The notes under the pieces are model-generated. The model was not told where the DNA came from. It saw only the letters and a program-made list of their open reading frames with translations, and made no database searches. From Sulfuritalea sp. (lineage in GTDB: Bacteria > Pseudomonadota > Gammaproteobacteria > Burkholderiales > Rhodocyclaceae), in NCBI GenBank assembly GCA_023229545.1, contig JALNZB010000002.1:124001-188000 (forward strand): a stretch of DNA of 64,000 nucleotides. The letters run 5' to 3'. Made by a program: the position numbers and the translations under genes. Below, one piece after another: positions 37,121-47,662 of this stretch. Each line of letters begins with the position of its first letter. Position 1 is the stretch's first letter.

Positions 37121-39966
37121 ATGTCGATGAATCAGTCAGCCACCGACAAACGGGAAGAGCTGCGGCGCTTGCCGGCAAGGACGACCTCCCCGTTGTTCCT
37201 TAGGCGGTTGATAACCGGCAGCCTGCTGGTGTGCCTCTTCGTCGCTGCCTTGGCCGTGCTTTGGCTGACCCACAGCAGAAACCAGGATATCGAGGATGCC
37301 AGAACAACGACTCAGAACCTGACGAAGATTCTGGAGCAATACGTCGCCGGTACGGTCAGGCAAGTCGATTTGTCCCTGCTTTCGGCGCAGGACGAAGTCA
37401 GGAGGCAGATTGCCAGCGGCGGCATCGACGCCAAGGTACTGAATGCCTTTCTTGCACAACAGCAGGACCATCAGCCGAATATCCTCAGCCTGCGAGCAAC
37501 GGATGCCGAGGGCGTGGCCAGGTATGGTCGTGGCGTGCCGCTTGCGGGTGGACCGAAGAACTCCGACCGCGAATACTTCATTCGCGCCCGCAACGAATCT
37601 CCATCCAGCTTGATCATCACCAAGCCGGTGTTTACGCGACTCGACAAGAAGTGGGCCATCGTGCTCGCCCGGCGCCTCAGCCAACCCGACGGCTCCTTTG
37701 CTGGCGTGGTCTACATCAACCTGGCTCTGGAACACCTGAGCAAGACCTTTTCCGGCATCGACGTCGGCTCCCATGGCGTGGTCAGCCTGCGCGATGCGGA
37801 AATGGCTCTTATCGCACGGCATCCCGAGCTCAAGGGCATTGGCATCGATGTCGGCAGCAAAGTTGTTTCGCAGGACATTCAGCGATTGCTCAAGGCCGGT
37901 CGAACCGAAGCGACGTACTACACGCCTACCGGCTCGGACAACATCGAGCGAACGGTGTCTTTCCGCAGGATCGGTGACCACCCGCTGTATGTCATCGTCG
38001 GCTTGGCGCATGACGATTTTCTTGCCGAGTGGCGTGCCGAAGCCGTTGGGGTCGTATCGCTGGTTGCGCTTTTTTTCCTGCTGATGTTCTTTTCGTCGCG
38101 GCTCCTGTTCATCGCGTGGAAGCGACAGACCGAGAGCGAATGGCAACTGAAGACCATTATTGAAACGGAGCCGGAATGCGTGAAAGTGCTGGCGCCGGAC
38201 GGAACCCTGCGGCAAATGAACCGGGCCGGCCTCGACATGATCGAGGCGGATTCCGAGGCGCAGGTGATCGGCCGCAAGCTTATCAACCTCGTGGTTGCCG
38301 AGCATCGGCAAGCCTTCATCGATCTGGGACGAAGGGTCGCTCAGGGAGAATCCGGGACACTGGAGTTCGAGGTCGTCGGGCTCAAGGGAGGACATCGCTG
38401 GCTTGAAACTCACGCTGTTCCGATGCGCGACGGTAAGAACCAGATTGTCGGACTGTTGGGGGTGACACGCGACATTACAACAGCGCGCACCGCCCAACAG
38501 GAAATTGAACACCTGGCTCGCGCCAACACCCTGCTTTTGAAAAGCGTGGGCGAAGGCATCTACGGCGTTGATTCAGCCAACCGCACGATCTTCGTGAATT
38601 CAGCAGCCCAAGCCATGCTCGGATTCACCGAAACCGAGTTGCTCGGACAGGAACAACATGCCCTGTTCCACCATCGCCTAAAAGAAGGGGGTTCCTATCC
38701 GGCCAACCAATGTCCGGTCTGGCTGACCCTGAAGGACGGACAGATTCGCCGTGAAGAAAATGAGTGGTTCTGGCGCAAGGACGGCAGCGGTTTTCCGGTA
38801 GCCATGACAGTGACGCCGATAGTCGAGAACGGCAGCCGTGTGGGTGTCGTGGTGATTTTCCAGGACATCACCGAACGCAAGGCCAACGAGGCGAAAATCC
38901 ACGACCTGGCGTTTTATGATCCGCTCACCCGACTGCCCAACCGCCGTCTGCTGCTCGACCGGCTGAAACAGACCATGTCCGCCAGTCAGCGCAGCGGCTG
39001 CTTTGGCGCACTGATGTTCCTTGATCTCGACAACTTCAAGTCGTTGAATGACGCGCATGGACATGCGGTTGGCGATTTGCTGTTGATCGAGGCGGCGAAT
39101 CGACTGAACGCTTGTGTGCGCGATGTGGACACCGTGGCCCGTTTCGGCGGCGATGAGTTTGTGGTGATGCTTAACGAGCTGAGTACGGATAGAACGGTGT
39201 CGACATCACAAGCAGGGATCGTCGCGGAAAAAATCCGCAGCGCCTTGGCCGAACCCTACTTGCTGACCATCGAGCGCGAGGGGAATGCCGATATGACCGT
39301 CGAACATCGCTGCACGGCGAGCATCGGCATCGCGTTGTTCATGGATCACGAAGCCAGCCCGGACGGCATTCTCATGTGGGCTGATGGTGCAATGTATCAA
39401 GCCAAGGAGGCCGGGTGCAACTCGGTTCAGTTTGCTTCCGGAGTGCCGCAGCCAGTCGGCGCGGGAGAAAACGTCTCGGCGAATCTCGTGCAATTCACCT
39501 GGCGTTCAGCCTACAAATGCGGCAATCCCCTGATTGACGATCAGCACCGCAGTTTGTTCGGTGATGCCAATAGATTACTCACCGCTATGCTCGCCGGACG
39601 GCCAACCGATGAAGTAGCCGTACTGATCGATGTTCTGATTCTCGATGTTGTCCAGCATTTCAAGGACGAGGAGGCGATCATCTCGGCGGTCGGTTTTCCC
39701 GGTGCGGCGGAACATGCTGCCATCCATCGCAAACTCGTCGACGGCGCGGGCGACATGGTTCGCCGCTATCATGCCGGCGCCCTTGACATCGGCGAACTGT
39801 TCCAGTTTTTGGCCCGCGACGTGATCGTTCAACACATACTCGGAGCGGATCGCGAGTTCTTTCCCTATCTGAAGAATCGCCGCGAGGAAGCTGGTCTTGC
39901 CGCCGTTACCTGCCCGCGAAGCGGAATCCCGGGTACGCAGAGCGGCCAGCGCCGACTTCCTGAACG

Positions 39967-39970
<4 letters not shown>
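37121..39970 (+). CDS. Diguanylate cyclase with Cache, PAS, GGDEF and hemerythrin domains
   Basis: A 949-residue membrane protein. TM1 lies near 25-52, followed by a periplasmic double-Cache-type sensor (to about 300) containing DREYFIRARNESPSSLIITKPVF, TM2 near 308-330, PAS1 (about 345-460), PAS2 (about 470-590) and GGDEF with RFGGDEFVVM near 672 and I-site RDVD 5 residues ahead. The C-terminus (about 793-925) is a bacteriohemerythrin: NPLIDDQHRSLF, HFKDEEAII, EHAAIHRKLV and VQHILGADREFF supply the His/Glu/Asp di-iron ligands. Such domains bind O2, so cyclase activity is probably tuned by oxygen or redox. ATG 37121 or 37127; the leader carries a c-di-GMP riboswitch. Confidence 0.93.
39941..39960 (-). 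repeat. Partial dispersed repeat at the cyclase 3' end
   Basis: Minus strand reads AGTCGGCGCTGG followed by divergent sequence; half of the core only. Confidence 0.35.
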
Positions 39971-41057
<1,087 letters not shown>

Positions 41058-41061
<4 letters not shown>

Positions 41062-41672
41062 GGATTTTCTTTCTTCGGTGCTTCTGTGTTTGGTAACGCC
41101 GGTTTTGAATTGATGCGCTGCGTGGCTGCACTGAAATCCGCCTTGGCCAAGGCCGGCCAGGCGAGCAGCGCGCGATCCAGCGCGGCGTCGATCTCGCCGC
41201 GTTCTTCCTTGCGCGGCGGCTTCAGCACATAGTCGACGACCTCGTTCTTGTCGCCGGGATGACCGATGCCGATGCGCAGCCGCCAGTAGTCCTGGGTGCC
41301 CAGATGCGCCGTGATGTCCTTGAGGCCGTTGTGACCGCCGAGACCGCCGCCGAACTTGAGCCGCATCTGGCCCGGCGGCAAATCGAGTTCGTCGTGCAGC
41401 ACCAGCATTTCGGCCGGTTCGATGCGGTAGAACTGCGTCAGCGCCCGTACCGACTGGCCGCAACGGTTCATGAAGGTCTGCGGCAGGAGAAACCACAGAC
41501 CCTCGGAGCGCGCCTGTCCGGCCAAGCCGTGAAAGCGCGATTCGCGGCCGGGATTGACGCCGAGTTCGCGCGCCAGGCGCTCACAAAGCCAAAACCCGGC
41601 GTTATGCCGGGTTTCAGCGTATTCGGCGCCGGGGTTGCCGAGGCCGACAATCAGACGCAGCGAAGCCTGCAA
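41058..41672 (-). CDS. pth: Peptidyl-tRNA hydrolase
   Basis: Recycles peptidyl-tRNA released from stalled ribosomes. The 204-residue protein has LIVGLGNPGAEYAETRHNAGFW with the catalytic His, FMNRCGQSV, LVLHDELDLPPGQMRLKFGGGLGGHNGLKD and RIGIGHPG. Five bases separate it from rplY upstream; it is translationally coupled to ychF. Confidence 0.97.
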
Positions 41673-41676
41673 GCGA

Positions 41677-42351
41677 TTATCTCTTGTCGGTCTTCTCGGA
41701 CTTCTTCTCGGCCGGGGCCGGAGCTGCGGCCACCACTGGCGCCGCCTCGGCTGCGGCTGCTGCGTCCGCTTCCTCGTCGGCCTTGCCGCCGCGCACGATC
41801 ACGGTCGCCACCACCGGGTCTTCACCCTTGTGCATCACGGCTTCGACGCCTGCCGGCAGCTTGAGTTCCGAAACGTGCAGCGAATGACCCTGGACCATGT
41901 CCTTCAGATCGACCTCGATGAAGGATGGCAGATCCTGTGCCAGGCAACGCACGTTGAGATCAGTCAGCACATGCTGCACCATGCCACCGGAAAGCTTCAC
42001 TCCCGGCGAGATGTCGGCATTGACGAAGTGCAGCGGCACCTTCTGGTGAATTTTCTTGGTTGCATCGACGCGCTGGAAATCGACATGCAGGATCACCGGT
42101 CGGTAGGGATGGCGCTGCACATCGCGCAGCAGGCACATTTCCTTGACGCCTTCGAGGTTGACGTTGAGCACGGAGGAATAGAAGGTCTCCTTGCGCAACA
42201 ACTGGAACAGCTCGTTGTGGTCGATGTCGATGGACTGCGGCTTGGCCGTGCCACCGTAGAGAATGCCGGGAACCCGGTTGGTGCGACGCAGGCGGCGGCT
42301 CGCTCCGGTGCCCTGTCCATCGCGCTTGTTTGCGTTGAATTCAAGTTGCAT
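41677..42351 (-). CDS. rplY: 50S ribosomal protein L25 (Ctc form)
   Basis: 5S rRNA-binding ribosomal protein of the long CTC type. The 224-residue protein has an N-terminal L25 domain (FNANKRDGQGTGASRRLRRTNRVPGILYGG), the TL5 C-terminal beta domain, and an acidic/Ala-rich tail ending EKKSEKTDKR. It lies between prs and pth, as is standard. Confidence 0.97.
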   Translation of the reverse strand: MQLEFNANKRDGQGTGASRRLRRTNRVPGILYGGTAKPQSIDIDHNELFQLLRKETFYSSVLNVNLEGVKEMCLLRDVQRHPYRPVILHVDFQRVDATKKIHQKVPLHFVNADISPGVKLSGGMVQHVLTDLNVRCLAQDLPSFIEVDLKDMVQGHSLHVSELKLPAGVEAVMHKGEDPVVATVIVRGGKADEEADAAAAAEAAPVVAAAPAPAEKKSEKTDKR

Positions 42352-42415
42352 GATTTACTCCAGTAGGTGCTGCGGTGAAATCCCTCGCCCGCGACCAGGC
42401 AAGGGGGTAATAAAT

Positions 42416-43366
42416 TCAGTCCATGAACAGCGAGGAGACGGAAGACTCGTTGCTGATGCGCAGCATGGTCTCGGCCATCAACTCGGCAATCGAAATCTGC
42501 CGGATGCGCGGGCAGGCGCGGCCTTCTTCCGACAAGGGAATGGTGTCGGTCACCACCAGTTCGTCGAGTTCGGAATCCATGATTCTTGAGACGGCGTTGC
42601 CCGACAATACCGGATGGGTACAGTAGGCCAGCACGCGCTGGGCGCCATGTTCCTTGAGCGCCTGCGCCGCCTTGCACAGCGTGCCGGCGGTATCCACCAT
42701 GTCGTCCATGATGACGCAGGTGCGGCCATCGACATCGCCGATGATGTTCATGACTTCCGAGACGTTGGCTTTCGGTCGCCGCTTGTCGATGATCGCCAGG
42801 TCCGACTCCAGGCGCTTGGCCAGCGCGCGGGCACGCACCACGCCGCCAACGTCCGGCGACACCACCAGCAAATTCTCGTGGCGCTGCTTCCAGATGTCGC
42901 CGAGCAGGATCGGCGCCGCATACACGTTGTCGACCGGAATGTCGAAGAAGCCCTGGATCTGGTCGGCATGCAGATCGACCGTCAGCACGCGCTGCACGCC
43001 GGCGGTTTGCAGCATGTTGGCGACCACCTTGGCGGTGATCGCGACGCGCGCCGAGCGCGTCCGGCGATCCTGCCGGGCGTAACCGAAATACGGGATGGCG
43101 GCGGTGATGCGTCCGGCCGAGGCGCGCTTCAGGGCGTCCACCATGACCATCAGTTCCATCAGATTGTCGTTGGTCGGATAACAGGTCGACTGCAAGACGA
43201 ACACATCATGGCCGCGCACGTGTTCGAGGATTTCGCAACTGACTTCGCCGTCGGAAAAGCGGCCCACATCGGCGCGACCGAGCGAAATGTGCAGGCGCTT
43301 GACGACATCGGCCGCCAACTTGGGGTTGGCGTTGCCGGTGAACACCATCAGGCTGTCGTAGGCCAT
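42416..43366 (-). CDS. prs: Ribose-phosphate pyrophosphokinase
   Basis: Makes PRPP from ribose 5-phosphate and ATP. The 316-residue protein has FSDGEVSCEILEHVRGHDVFVLQSTCYPTNDNLMELM, PYFGYARQDRR and the PRPP-binding CVIMDDMVDTAGTLCKAAQ. A tRNA-Gln gene lies just upstream on the same strand, so tRNA and prs may share a transcript. Confidence 0.98.
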   Translation of the reverse strand: MAYDSLMVFTGNANPKLAADVVKRLHISLGRADVGRFSDGEVSCEILEHVRGHDVFVLQSTCYPTNDNLMELMVMVDALKRASAGRITAAIPYFGYARQDRRTRSARVAITAKVVANMLQTAGVQRVLTVDLHADQIQGFFDIPVDNVYAAPILLGDIWKQRHENLLVVSPDVGGVVRARALAKRLESDLAIIDKRRPKANVSEVMNIIGDVDGRTCVIMDDMVDTAGTLCKAAQALKEHGAQRVLAYCTHPVLSGNAVSRIMDSELDELVVTDTIPLSEEGRACPRIRQISIAELMAETMLRISNESSVSSLFMD

Positions 43367-43387
43367 GTCGGTTTGCGGTATATGGTT

Positions 43388-43464
43388 TGGCTGGGGAGGA
43401 AGGATTCGAACCTTCGCATGCTGGAATCAAAATCCAGTGCCTTAACCAACTTGGCGACTCCCCA
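43388..43464 (-). tRNA. tRNA-Gln (UUG)
   Basis: A 77-nt cloverleaf on the minus strand, anticodon TTG, T-loop GTTCGAATC, acceptor TGGGGAG/CTCCCCA, encoded CCA. It is part of the conserved ispE-tRNA-Gln-prs order, which here is interrupted by a toxin-antitoxin pair. Confidence 0.96.
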
Positions 43465-43541
43465 ACATCGGCACTCCGCCAAGACAGCGAAGGTCGAAAG
43501 GACGCGCATTTTCGGGGTTTTCGCCTCCGCTGTCAAATCAA

Positions 43542-43595
43542 GGCGAGCGGATGGCGGTCGACTCCGGCGGCGACAAAGCCGCGCATGTCGGCGGG
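43542..43595 (-). pseudogene. Remnant of an ispE 3' end (direct repeat, distal copy)
   Basis: About 54 bases match 44412-44465, the 3' end of the intact ispE, with a 33-base identical run (43563-43595 against 44433-44465) and scattered changes elsewhere. On the minus strand it would encode DMRGFVAAG, as in the IspE tail. The two copies flank the toxin-antitoxin pair, so it reads as the original gene end left beyond an insertion. Confidence 0.7.
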
Positions 43596-43623
43596 TAGAG
43601 CGGCGGCACCCGGAACGACACCA

Positions 43624-44055
43624 TCACCTGTCGATGTTGAACGTACCCAGGAACTGATCCGCGCCGAGGATCGGACACGCCAATTTGCCGGCAAGACTCA
43701 GCAGATCCCTGTCGCCGGTTATCAACGCATCGGCCTTCCCCGCCAGCGCCAGTTCCATGAAGACGACATCGAACACGTCCCGGCAGGCGGGCGTCGCCGG
43801 CGGCAACGCGGGAATGCGCACGGTCTTGCAGTAGGGAAGGTAGTCCGCCAGCAGTTCTTCCTGCTCATGGGCGGCCAGCTTGAACTTGGGGTAAGTCAGG
43901 ACGCGGATCAATTCGGAGACCGTGGACCGCGATACCAGCGGCAGCACGCGCCCACTTTGCCAGGCCAGTCGCAAGGGCGCGAGGCGACCGCCCGCGAACA
44001 CCAGCGCCGACAGCACCAGATTGGTATCGATCACCACCCGTGGCGGACGGCTCAT
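43624..44055 (-). CDS. PIN-domain toxin of a type II toxin-antitoxin pair
   Basis: A 143-residue PIN-fold RNase, putative-toxin PIN family. PRVVIDTNLVLSALVFAGG at the N-terminus holds the first catalytic Asp, SELIRVLTYPKF the conserved Glu, and ADALITGDRDLL the last acidic group. It would cleave RNA when the antitoxin is lost. The ATG at 44055 overlaps the antitoxin stop (ATGA). Its insertion between ispE and tRNA-Gln breaks a conserved gene order. Confidence 0.87.
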   Translation of the reverse strand: MSRPPRVVIDTNLVLSALVFAGGRLAPLRLAWQSGRVLPLVSRSTVSELIRVLTYPKFKLAAHEQEELLADYLPYCKTVRIPALPPATPACRDVFDVVFMELALAGKADALITGDRDLLSLAGKLACPILGADQFLGTFNIDR

Positions 44056-44300
44056 TTTTTGCGCGCGGGCTTGCCGGTCGATGCCTGCCGTGCCCATGCC
44101 ACCGCATCGGCAACGTCTTGTTCCTGCAAGCCGAGTTCCGCCAGCTTGGCGCGCACGGCGTCGCCGCGCTGGATGCGCACCGGCGTCAGCACGATGCGGC
44201 CATTGCTGGCCTCGACCTCGAAGTATTCCGCCGTGCCGACGGCGGCGGTGATGCTCTTCGGCAAGGTCAGTTGGTTCTTCGAGGTAAGTTTGGCGAGCAT
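44052..44300 (-). CDS. AbrB/MazE-type antitoxin
   Basis: An 82-residue protein with an N-terminal swapped-hairpin DNA-binding domain (AKLTSKNQLTLPKSITAAVG...YFEVEASNGRIVLTPVR) and a C-terminal toxin-neutralising region of about 35 residues. It precedes the PIN toxin and overlaps it by 4 bases. It probably represses its own operon through the palindrome just upstream. Confidence 0.88.
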   Translation of the reverse strand: MLAKLTSKNQLTLPKSITAAVGTAEYFEVEASNGRIVLTPVRIQRGDAVRAKLAELGLQEQDVADAVAWARQASTGKPARKK

Positions 44301-44317
44301 GGAGGCGGCTGATGGCG

Positions 44318-44338
44318 AAAGTAAGGATTCCTTACTTT
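44318..44338. promoter_or_regulatory. Candidate operator of the toxin-antitoxin operon
   Basis: A perfect 21-bp palindrome: AAAGTAAGGA (44318-44327), one central T, TCCTTACTTT (44329-44338). It lies 17 bases upstream of the antitoxin start. Autorepression by the AbrB-like antitoxin or toxin-antitoxin complex is the expected use. Confidence 0.7.
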
Positions 44339-44383
44339 ACGCCGCCACGGCGAAGTTGTCCAGTGTTTCAGGAAAGCAGGCAA

Positions 44384-44400
44384 AAAGTCGGCACTAGCCC
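44384..44400 (+). repeat. Partial dispersed repeat at the ispE stop
   Basis: AAAGTCGGCACTAGCCC resembles the first half of the dispersed repeat and includes the ispE stop codon (complement of CTA at 44394-44396). Confidence 0.3.
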
Positions 44401-45239
44401 AGCACCGGCATGACGAGCGGATGACAGTCCAGTCCGGCGGCGACAAAGCCGCGCATGTCGGCGGGCAGCGCTGCCAGGGCGGCCCGCGCCGCCGACTCGT
44501 GGGCAAATTCGACAAAACAGCAGGCGCCCGAGCCGCTCATGCGGGCGTCGCCGTAGTGGCGCAGCCAGTCGAGATGGCGTTTTACCTCGGGATAGAGGGC
44601 ACAGGCCACGGTTTCGAGATCGTTGTGGCCGAAACCGGGGCGCCAGTCGGCGGCGGCGATGGCGGGAGTGTCGCGGCGCAGTTGGGCGGAACCGAAGATT
44701 TCGGCGGTCGGCACGGCGACAGCGGGCGTCAGCAGCAGGTACCACGCGGCGGGCAGCGTCACGTCCGTGAAACGCTCGCCGATGCCTTCGGCGAAGGTGG
44801 TGCGGCCATGGATGAAGATCGGCACGTCGGCGCCCAGCGCGAGGCCTGTCGTTTGCAGTTGCGCCGAATCGAGGCCGGTTTGCCACAGGCGATTGAGCGC
44901 CAGCAGGGTCGTTGCCGCGTCCGAACTGCCGCCGCCGAGGCCGCCGCCCATGGGAATCCGCTTGTCGAGATGCAGCGTGACTCCGGTGGTGGCGCCGGTG
45001 GCCGCGCGCAAGGCCGTCGCGGCGCGAACCGTCAGGTCACTTTCGGGCGGCACGCCGGGCAGCGGGTTTGCCAGCACGATGCGGCCATCGTCGCGCGGTT
45101 CGCAGCGCAGCGTGTCGCCGAAATCGAGGAAGCGAAACACGGTTTGCAGCAAGTGGTAGCCATCGGCGCGGCGTCCGACGACATGCAGGAACAGGTTGAT
45201 CTTGGCCGGGGCCGGCCAGTCGCGTTGCCAGTCGTTCAT
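44394..45239 (-). CDS. ispE: 4-diphosphocytidyl-2-C-methyl-D-erythritol kinase
   Basis: GHMP kinase of the MEP isoprenoid pathway. The 281-residue protein has PAPAKINLFLHVVGRRADGYHLLQTVF, the ATP loop PMGGGLGGGSSDAATTLLALN and a C-terminal MSGSGACCFVEF. It overlaps lolB by 4 bases. The last 54 bases or so are duplicated at 43542-43595 beyond the toxin-antitoxin pair. Confidence 0.97.
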   Translation of the reverse strand: MNDWQRDWPAPAKINLFLHVVGRRADGYHLLQTVFRFLDFGDTLRCEPRDDGRIVLANPLPGVPPESDLTVRAATALRAATGATTGVTLHLDKRIPMGGGLGGGSSDAATTLLALNRLWQTGLDSAQLQTTGLALGADVPIFIHGRTTFAEGIGERFTDVTLPAAWYLLLTPAVAVPTAEIFGSAQLRRDTPAIAAADWRPGFGHNDLETVACALYPEVKRHLDWLRHYGDARMSGSGACCFVEFAHESAARAALAALPADMRGFVAAGLDCHPLVMPVLG

Positions 45240-45763
45240 TCCGGCGCATCCCAGTCGTCGACGATCAGCTTGAAGTCGACATCCTCGCGGCTGGCTTCCA
45301 TGATCCGCAAGAGTCGGTGCTGGCGGTACGGCGAGGTATCGCTGATGACCACGCGCCAGCCATCGATTTCGCCGCTCAACTCCGGTCGCGCGCCGCGCAG
45401 CCAGTCCGCCATGGCCTCCAGCGGCAGCGGCGCATCGAAGACGCGCTGCGCCAGTTGCGGCAGGGTGTCGGCGGCGATGACGGCCTGATTCGGCTGCGTC
45501 AGCCTGGCACCTGCCGCATCGCGCGTCAGCTCGGCCATGCCCTGTCCCAGCGGCGACATCAGCAGCACGGCATCGCTGCCCGGCGCATGTTCCCAGCGAA
45601 AGCGCACATGATCGCGGCGCTCGCCCTGACGCAGCGAAATCCGCCCTTCGGCGACAAAGCGCTGCAAGGGCGGGCCGAGAGTCAGCGCGACATCGGACTG
45701 CGGCGGAAACTCGGCGCAGGCGGCCAGCAGCAGGCCGGCGCAGCCAACCAGCCAGGCGCGCAT
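45236..45763 (-). CDS. lolB: Outer-membrane lipoprotein receptor LolB
   Basis: Accepts lipoproteins from LolA and inserts them in the outer membrane. The 175-residue precursor starts MRAWLVGCAGLLLAACAEF with lipobox LAAC, then GRISLRQGERRDHVRFRWEH and the typical GWRVVISD near the end. The start at 45763 is chosen for the signal sequence; 13 extra upstream codons are open. TSPYRQHRLLRIM near the C-terminus is encoded by a repeat copy. Confidence 0.92.
   Translation of the reverse strand: MRAWLVGCAGLLLAACAEFPPQSDVALTLGPPLQRFVAEGRISLRQGERRDHVRFRWEHAPGSDAVLLMSPLGQGMAELTRDAAGARLTQPNQAVIAADTLPQLAQRVFDAPLPLEAMADWLRGARPELSGEIDGWRVVISDTSPYRQHRLLRIMEASREDVDFKLIVDDWDAPE
45309..45333 (+). repeat. Dispersed 25-bp repeat, copy 8 (in lolB)
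   Basis: Reads GTCGGTGCTGGCGGTACGGC, preceded by AAGA. Opposite strand translated as PYRQHRLL in LolB. Confidence 0.65.
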
Positions 45764-45798
45764 CGGTGTCCCGCGACTCAAACCGTTACATCCCGCGC

Positions 45799-47037
45799 TC
45801 AATTGCCCTTGACCGGTTTCACCCGGCTCGCGGCGAGTTTCGCGCGTTGCCGCGCTTCGTCGGTCGTGTCGGCATTCGCCACGGCCACGCCCATGCGGCG
45901 CTTGACAAAGCTCTCAGGCTTGCCGAACAGGCGCAGGTCGGATTCGGGCACCTGCATCGCCTCGGCCACGCCCTCGAAGGCGATGCCCTTTTCGGCCAGG
46001 CCGCCGTAGATCACCGCCGACGCGCCGGGGCGGCGCAGGGACGTATCGACCGGCAGGCCGAGAATCGCCCGCGCATGCAATTCAAATTCGGACAGGCGCT
46101 GCGTCGCCAGCGTCACCAAACCGGTGTCATGGGGACGCGGGCTGACTTCGGAGAACCAGACGGCATCGCCCTTGACGAACAGCTCGACGCCGAAGATGCC
46201 GCGCCCGCCGAGATTGCCGGTAACGGCGCGGGCGATGTCGCGCGATTTTTGCAGGGCGGCCGGCGTCATCGCCATCGGTTGCCAGGACTCGACATAGTCG
46301 CCATTGACCTGGACATGACCGATGGGTTCGCAGAAGAAGGTTTCGACTTCGCCGCTTTCTCCGACGGCGCGTACCGTGAGCAAGGTGATCTCGTAGTCGA
46401 AGTCGATGAAGCCCTCGACGATGACGCGTCCCGCGCCGGTACGCCCCGCCGCTTGCGAGTAATCCCACGCCTTCTGCACATCTGCCGGCGTCTTCACCAG
46501 CGACTGCCCCTTGCCCGAGGACGACATCACCGGCTTGACCACGCAGGGGTAGCCAATGCCCGGCTTGTCGGACCCGTCTATCGCCGCTTGCAGTTCCGCC
46601 AGCGAATCAGCGAACTTGTAAGGGGATGTCGGCAGGCCGAGCTCTTCCGCCGCCAGGCGGCGGATGCCCTCGCGGTTCATGGTCAGTTGCGCGGCGCGGG
46701 CGGTGGGAATGAATTCCGGGAAATGCCCGGCCACGCCGTCGCGCTCGATTTCGACCAGCGTCGCGGTGGCGATGGCCTCGATCTCCGGCACCACCAGATG
46801 CGGCTTCTCCCTTTCGATCAGCGCGCGCAGGGCCGCGCCATCGGTCATGGCCACGACATGGCCGCGATGCGCCACCTGCATGCCGGGCGCATCGGCGTAG
46901 CGATCAACGCCGATCACCTCGCAACCCAGCCGTTGCAGTGCGATAATGACTTCCTTGCCCAGTTCGCCGCATCCCAGAAGCATCACGCGCGTGGCGCAAG
47001 GGGAAAGCGGAGTGCCGATTCGATTCATGATGCCCAT
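45799..47037 (-). CDS. purT: Formate-dependent GAR transformylase PurT
   Basis: ATP-grasp enzyme that formylates glycinamide ribonucleotide directly from formate and ATP in purine synthesis. The 412-residue protein has VMLLGCGELGKEVIIALQRLG, VVPEIEAIATATLVEIE, the grasp loop CVVKPVMSSSGKGQS and FGVELFVKGDAVWFSEVSPRPHDTGLVTL. It may start at MGIMNRIG (47037) or the ATG 3 codons later. It ends 35 bases before lolB. Confidence 0.97.
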   Translation of the reverse strand: MGIMNRIGTPLSPCATRVMLLGCGELGKEVIIALQRLGCEVIGVDRYADAPGMQVAHRGHVVAMTDGAALRALIEREKPHLVVPEIEAIATATLVEIERDGVAGHFPEFIPTARAAQLTMNREGIRRLAAEELGLPTSPYKFADSLAELQAAIDGSDKPGIGYPCVVKPVMSSSGKGQSLVKTPADVQKAWDYSQAAGRTGAGRVIVEGFIDFDYEITLLTVRAVGESGEVETFFCEPIGHVQVNGDYVESWQPMAMTPAALQKSRDIARAVTGNLGGRGIFGVELFVKGDAVWFSEVSPRPHDTGLVTLATQRLSEFELHARAILGLPVDTSLRRPGASAVIYGGLAEKGIAFEGVAEAMQVPESDLRLFGKPESFVKRRMGVAVANADTTDEARQRAKLAASRVKPVKGN

Positions 47038-47085
47038 CAGGTGCTCCCGATTCAGGTTCGCCGGATTTTAGGACGATCAGCGCCA

Positions 47086-47577
47086 ATGAACCAGCCGAAT
47101 TCGCAACCTCCCGATACGCGCCGTCTGCGCGACGCCCTCGGTGAATTCGCCACCGGCATTACGGTGGTGACCGCGCGCGGCGCGGACGGCACGCCGGTGG
47201 GCGTCACCATCAATTCCTTCGCCTCGGTTTCGCTCGTGCCGCCCTTGGTGCTGTGGAGCCTCGGCCTGCATTCGCCCGCGCTGGCGGCGTTCGAGTCATG
47301 CAGCCATTACGCGATCAACATCCTCGCCGCCGACCAGATGGAGTTTTCGCAACGTTTTTCGCGGCCACGGAGCGACGAGTTTGCCGGCATCGATCTGAAA
47401 GTCGGCGCTGGCGACACGCCGATTCTGCCCGGCTGCTGCGCCTGGTTCGAGTGCCGCAACGAGCTGCGCCATGCCGGCGGCGACCATCTTATCTTTGTCG
47501 GCCATGTGGAGAACTTTCACCGCGACGAGAAGCCGCCGCTGATTTTCCACGGCGGACGCTACCGTTCCCTGGCCTGA
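47086..47577 (+). CDS. Flavin reductase-like FMN-binding protein
   Basis: A 163-residue split-barrel flavin reductase domain: RLRDALGEFATGITVVTARGADGTPVGVTINSFASVSLVPPLVLWSL, then YAINILAADQMEFSQRFS and HLIFVGHVENF. Such proteins reduce FMN with NAD(P)H, often for a partner monooxygenase, but none is adjacent. The ATG at 47086 gives the family start; the frame stays open far upstream without meaning. LKVGAGDTPILPG near residue 105 comes from sequence matching the dispersed repeat. Confidence 0.9.
   Translation: MNQPNSQPPDTRRLRDALGEFATGITVVTARGADGTPVGVTINSFASVSLVPPLVLWSLGLHSPALAAFESCSHYAINILAADQMEFSQRFSRPRSDEFAGIDLKVGAGDTPILPGCCAWFECRNELRHAGGDHLIFVGHVENFHRDEKPPLIFHGGRYRSLA
47398..47421 (+). 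repeat. Dispersed 25-bp repeat, copy 9 (in flavin reductase)
   Basis: Reads GTCGGCGCTGGCGACACGCC, one mismatch at the end. Translated VGAGDTP. The family also tends to have Gly/Pro here, so chance resemblance is possible. Confidence 0.55.
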
Positions 47578-47662
47578 TCGCGGTCACCGTCACGATCTTC
47601 AAATGCGCCCGGTGCGACGATCGTGAATCCGGACCTTCGGCGCCTCAGGAAGGGCAAGGGAA

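Noticed and set aside
45766..47085. Long in-frame extension upstream of the flavin reductase
   Set aside because: The extension is antisense to purT; the conserved protein begins at 47086.
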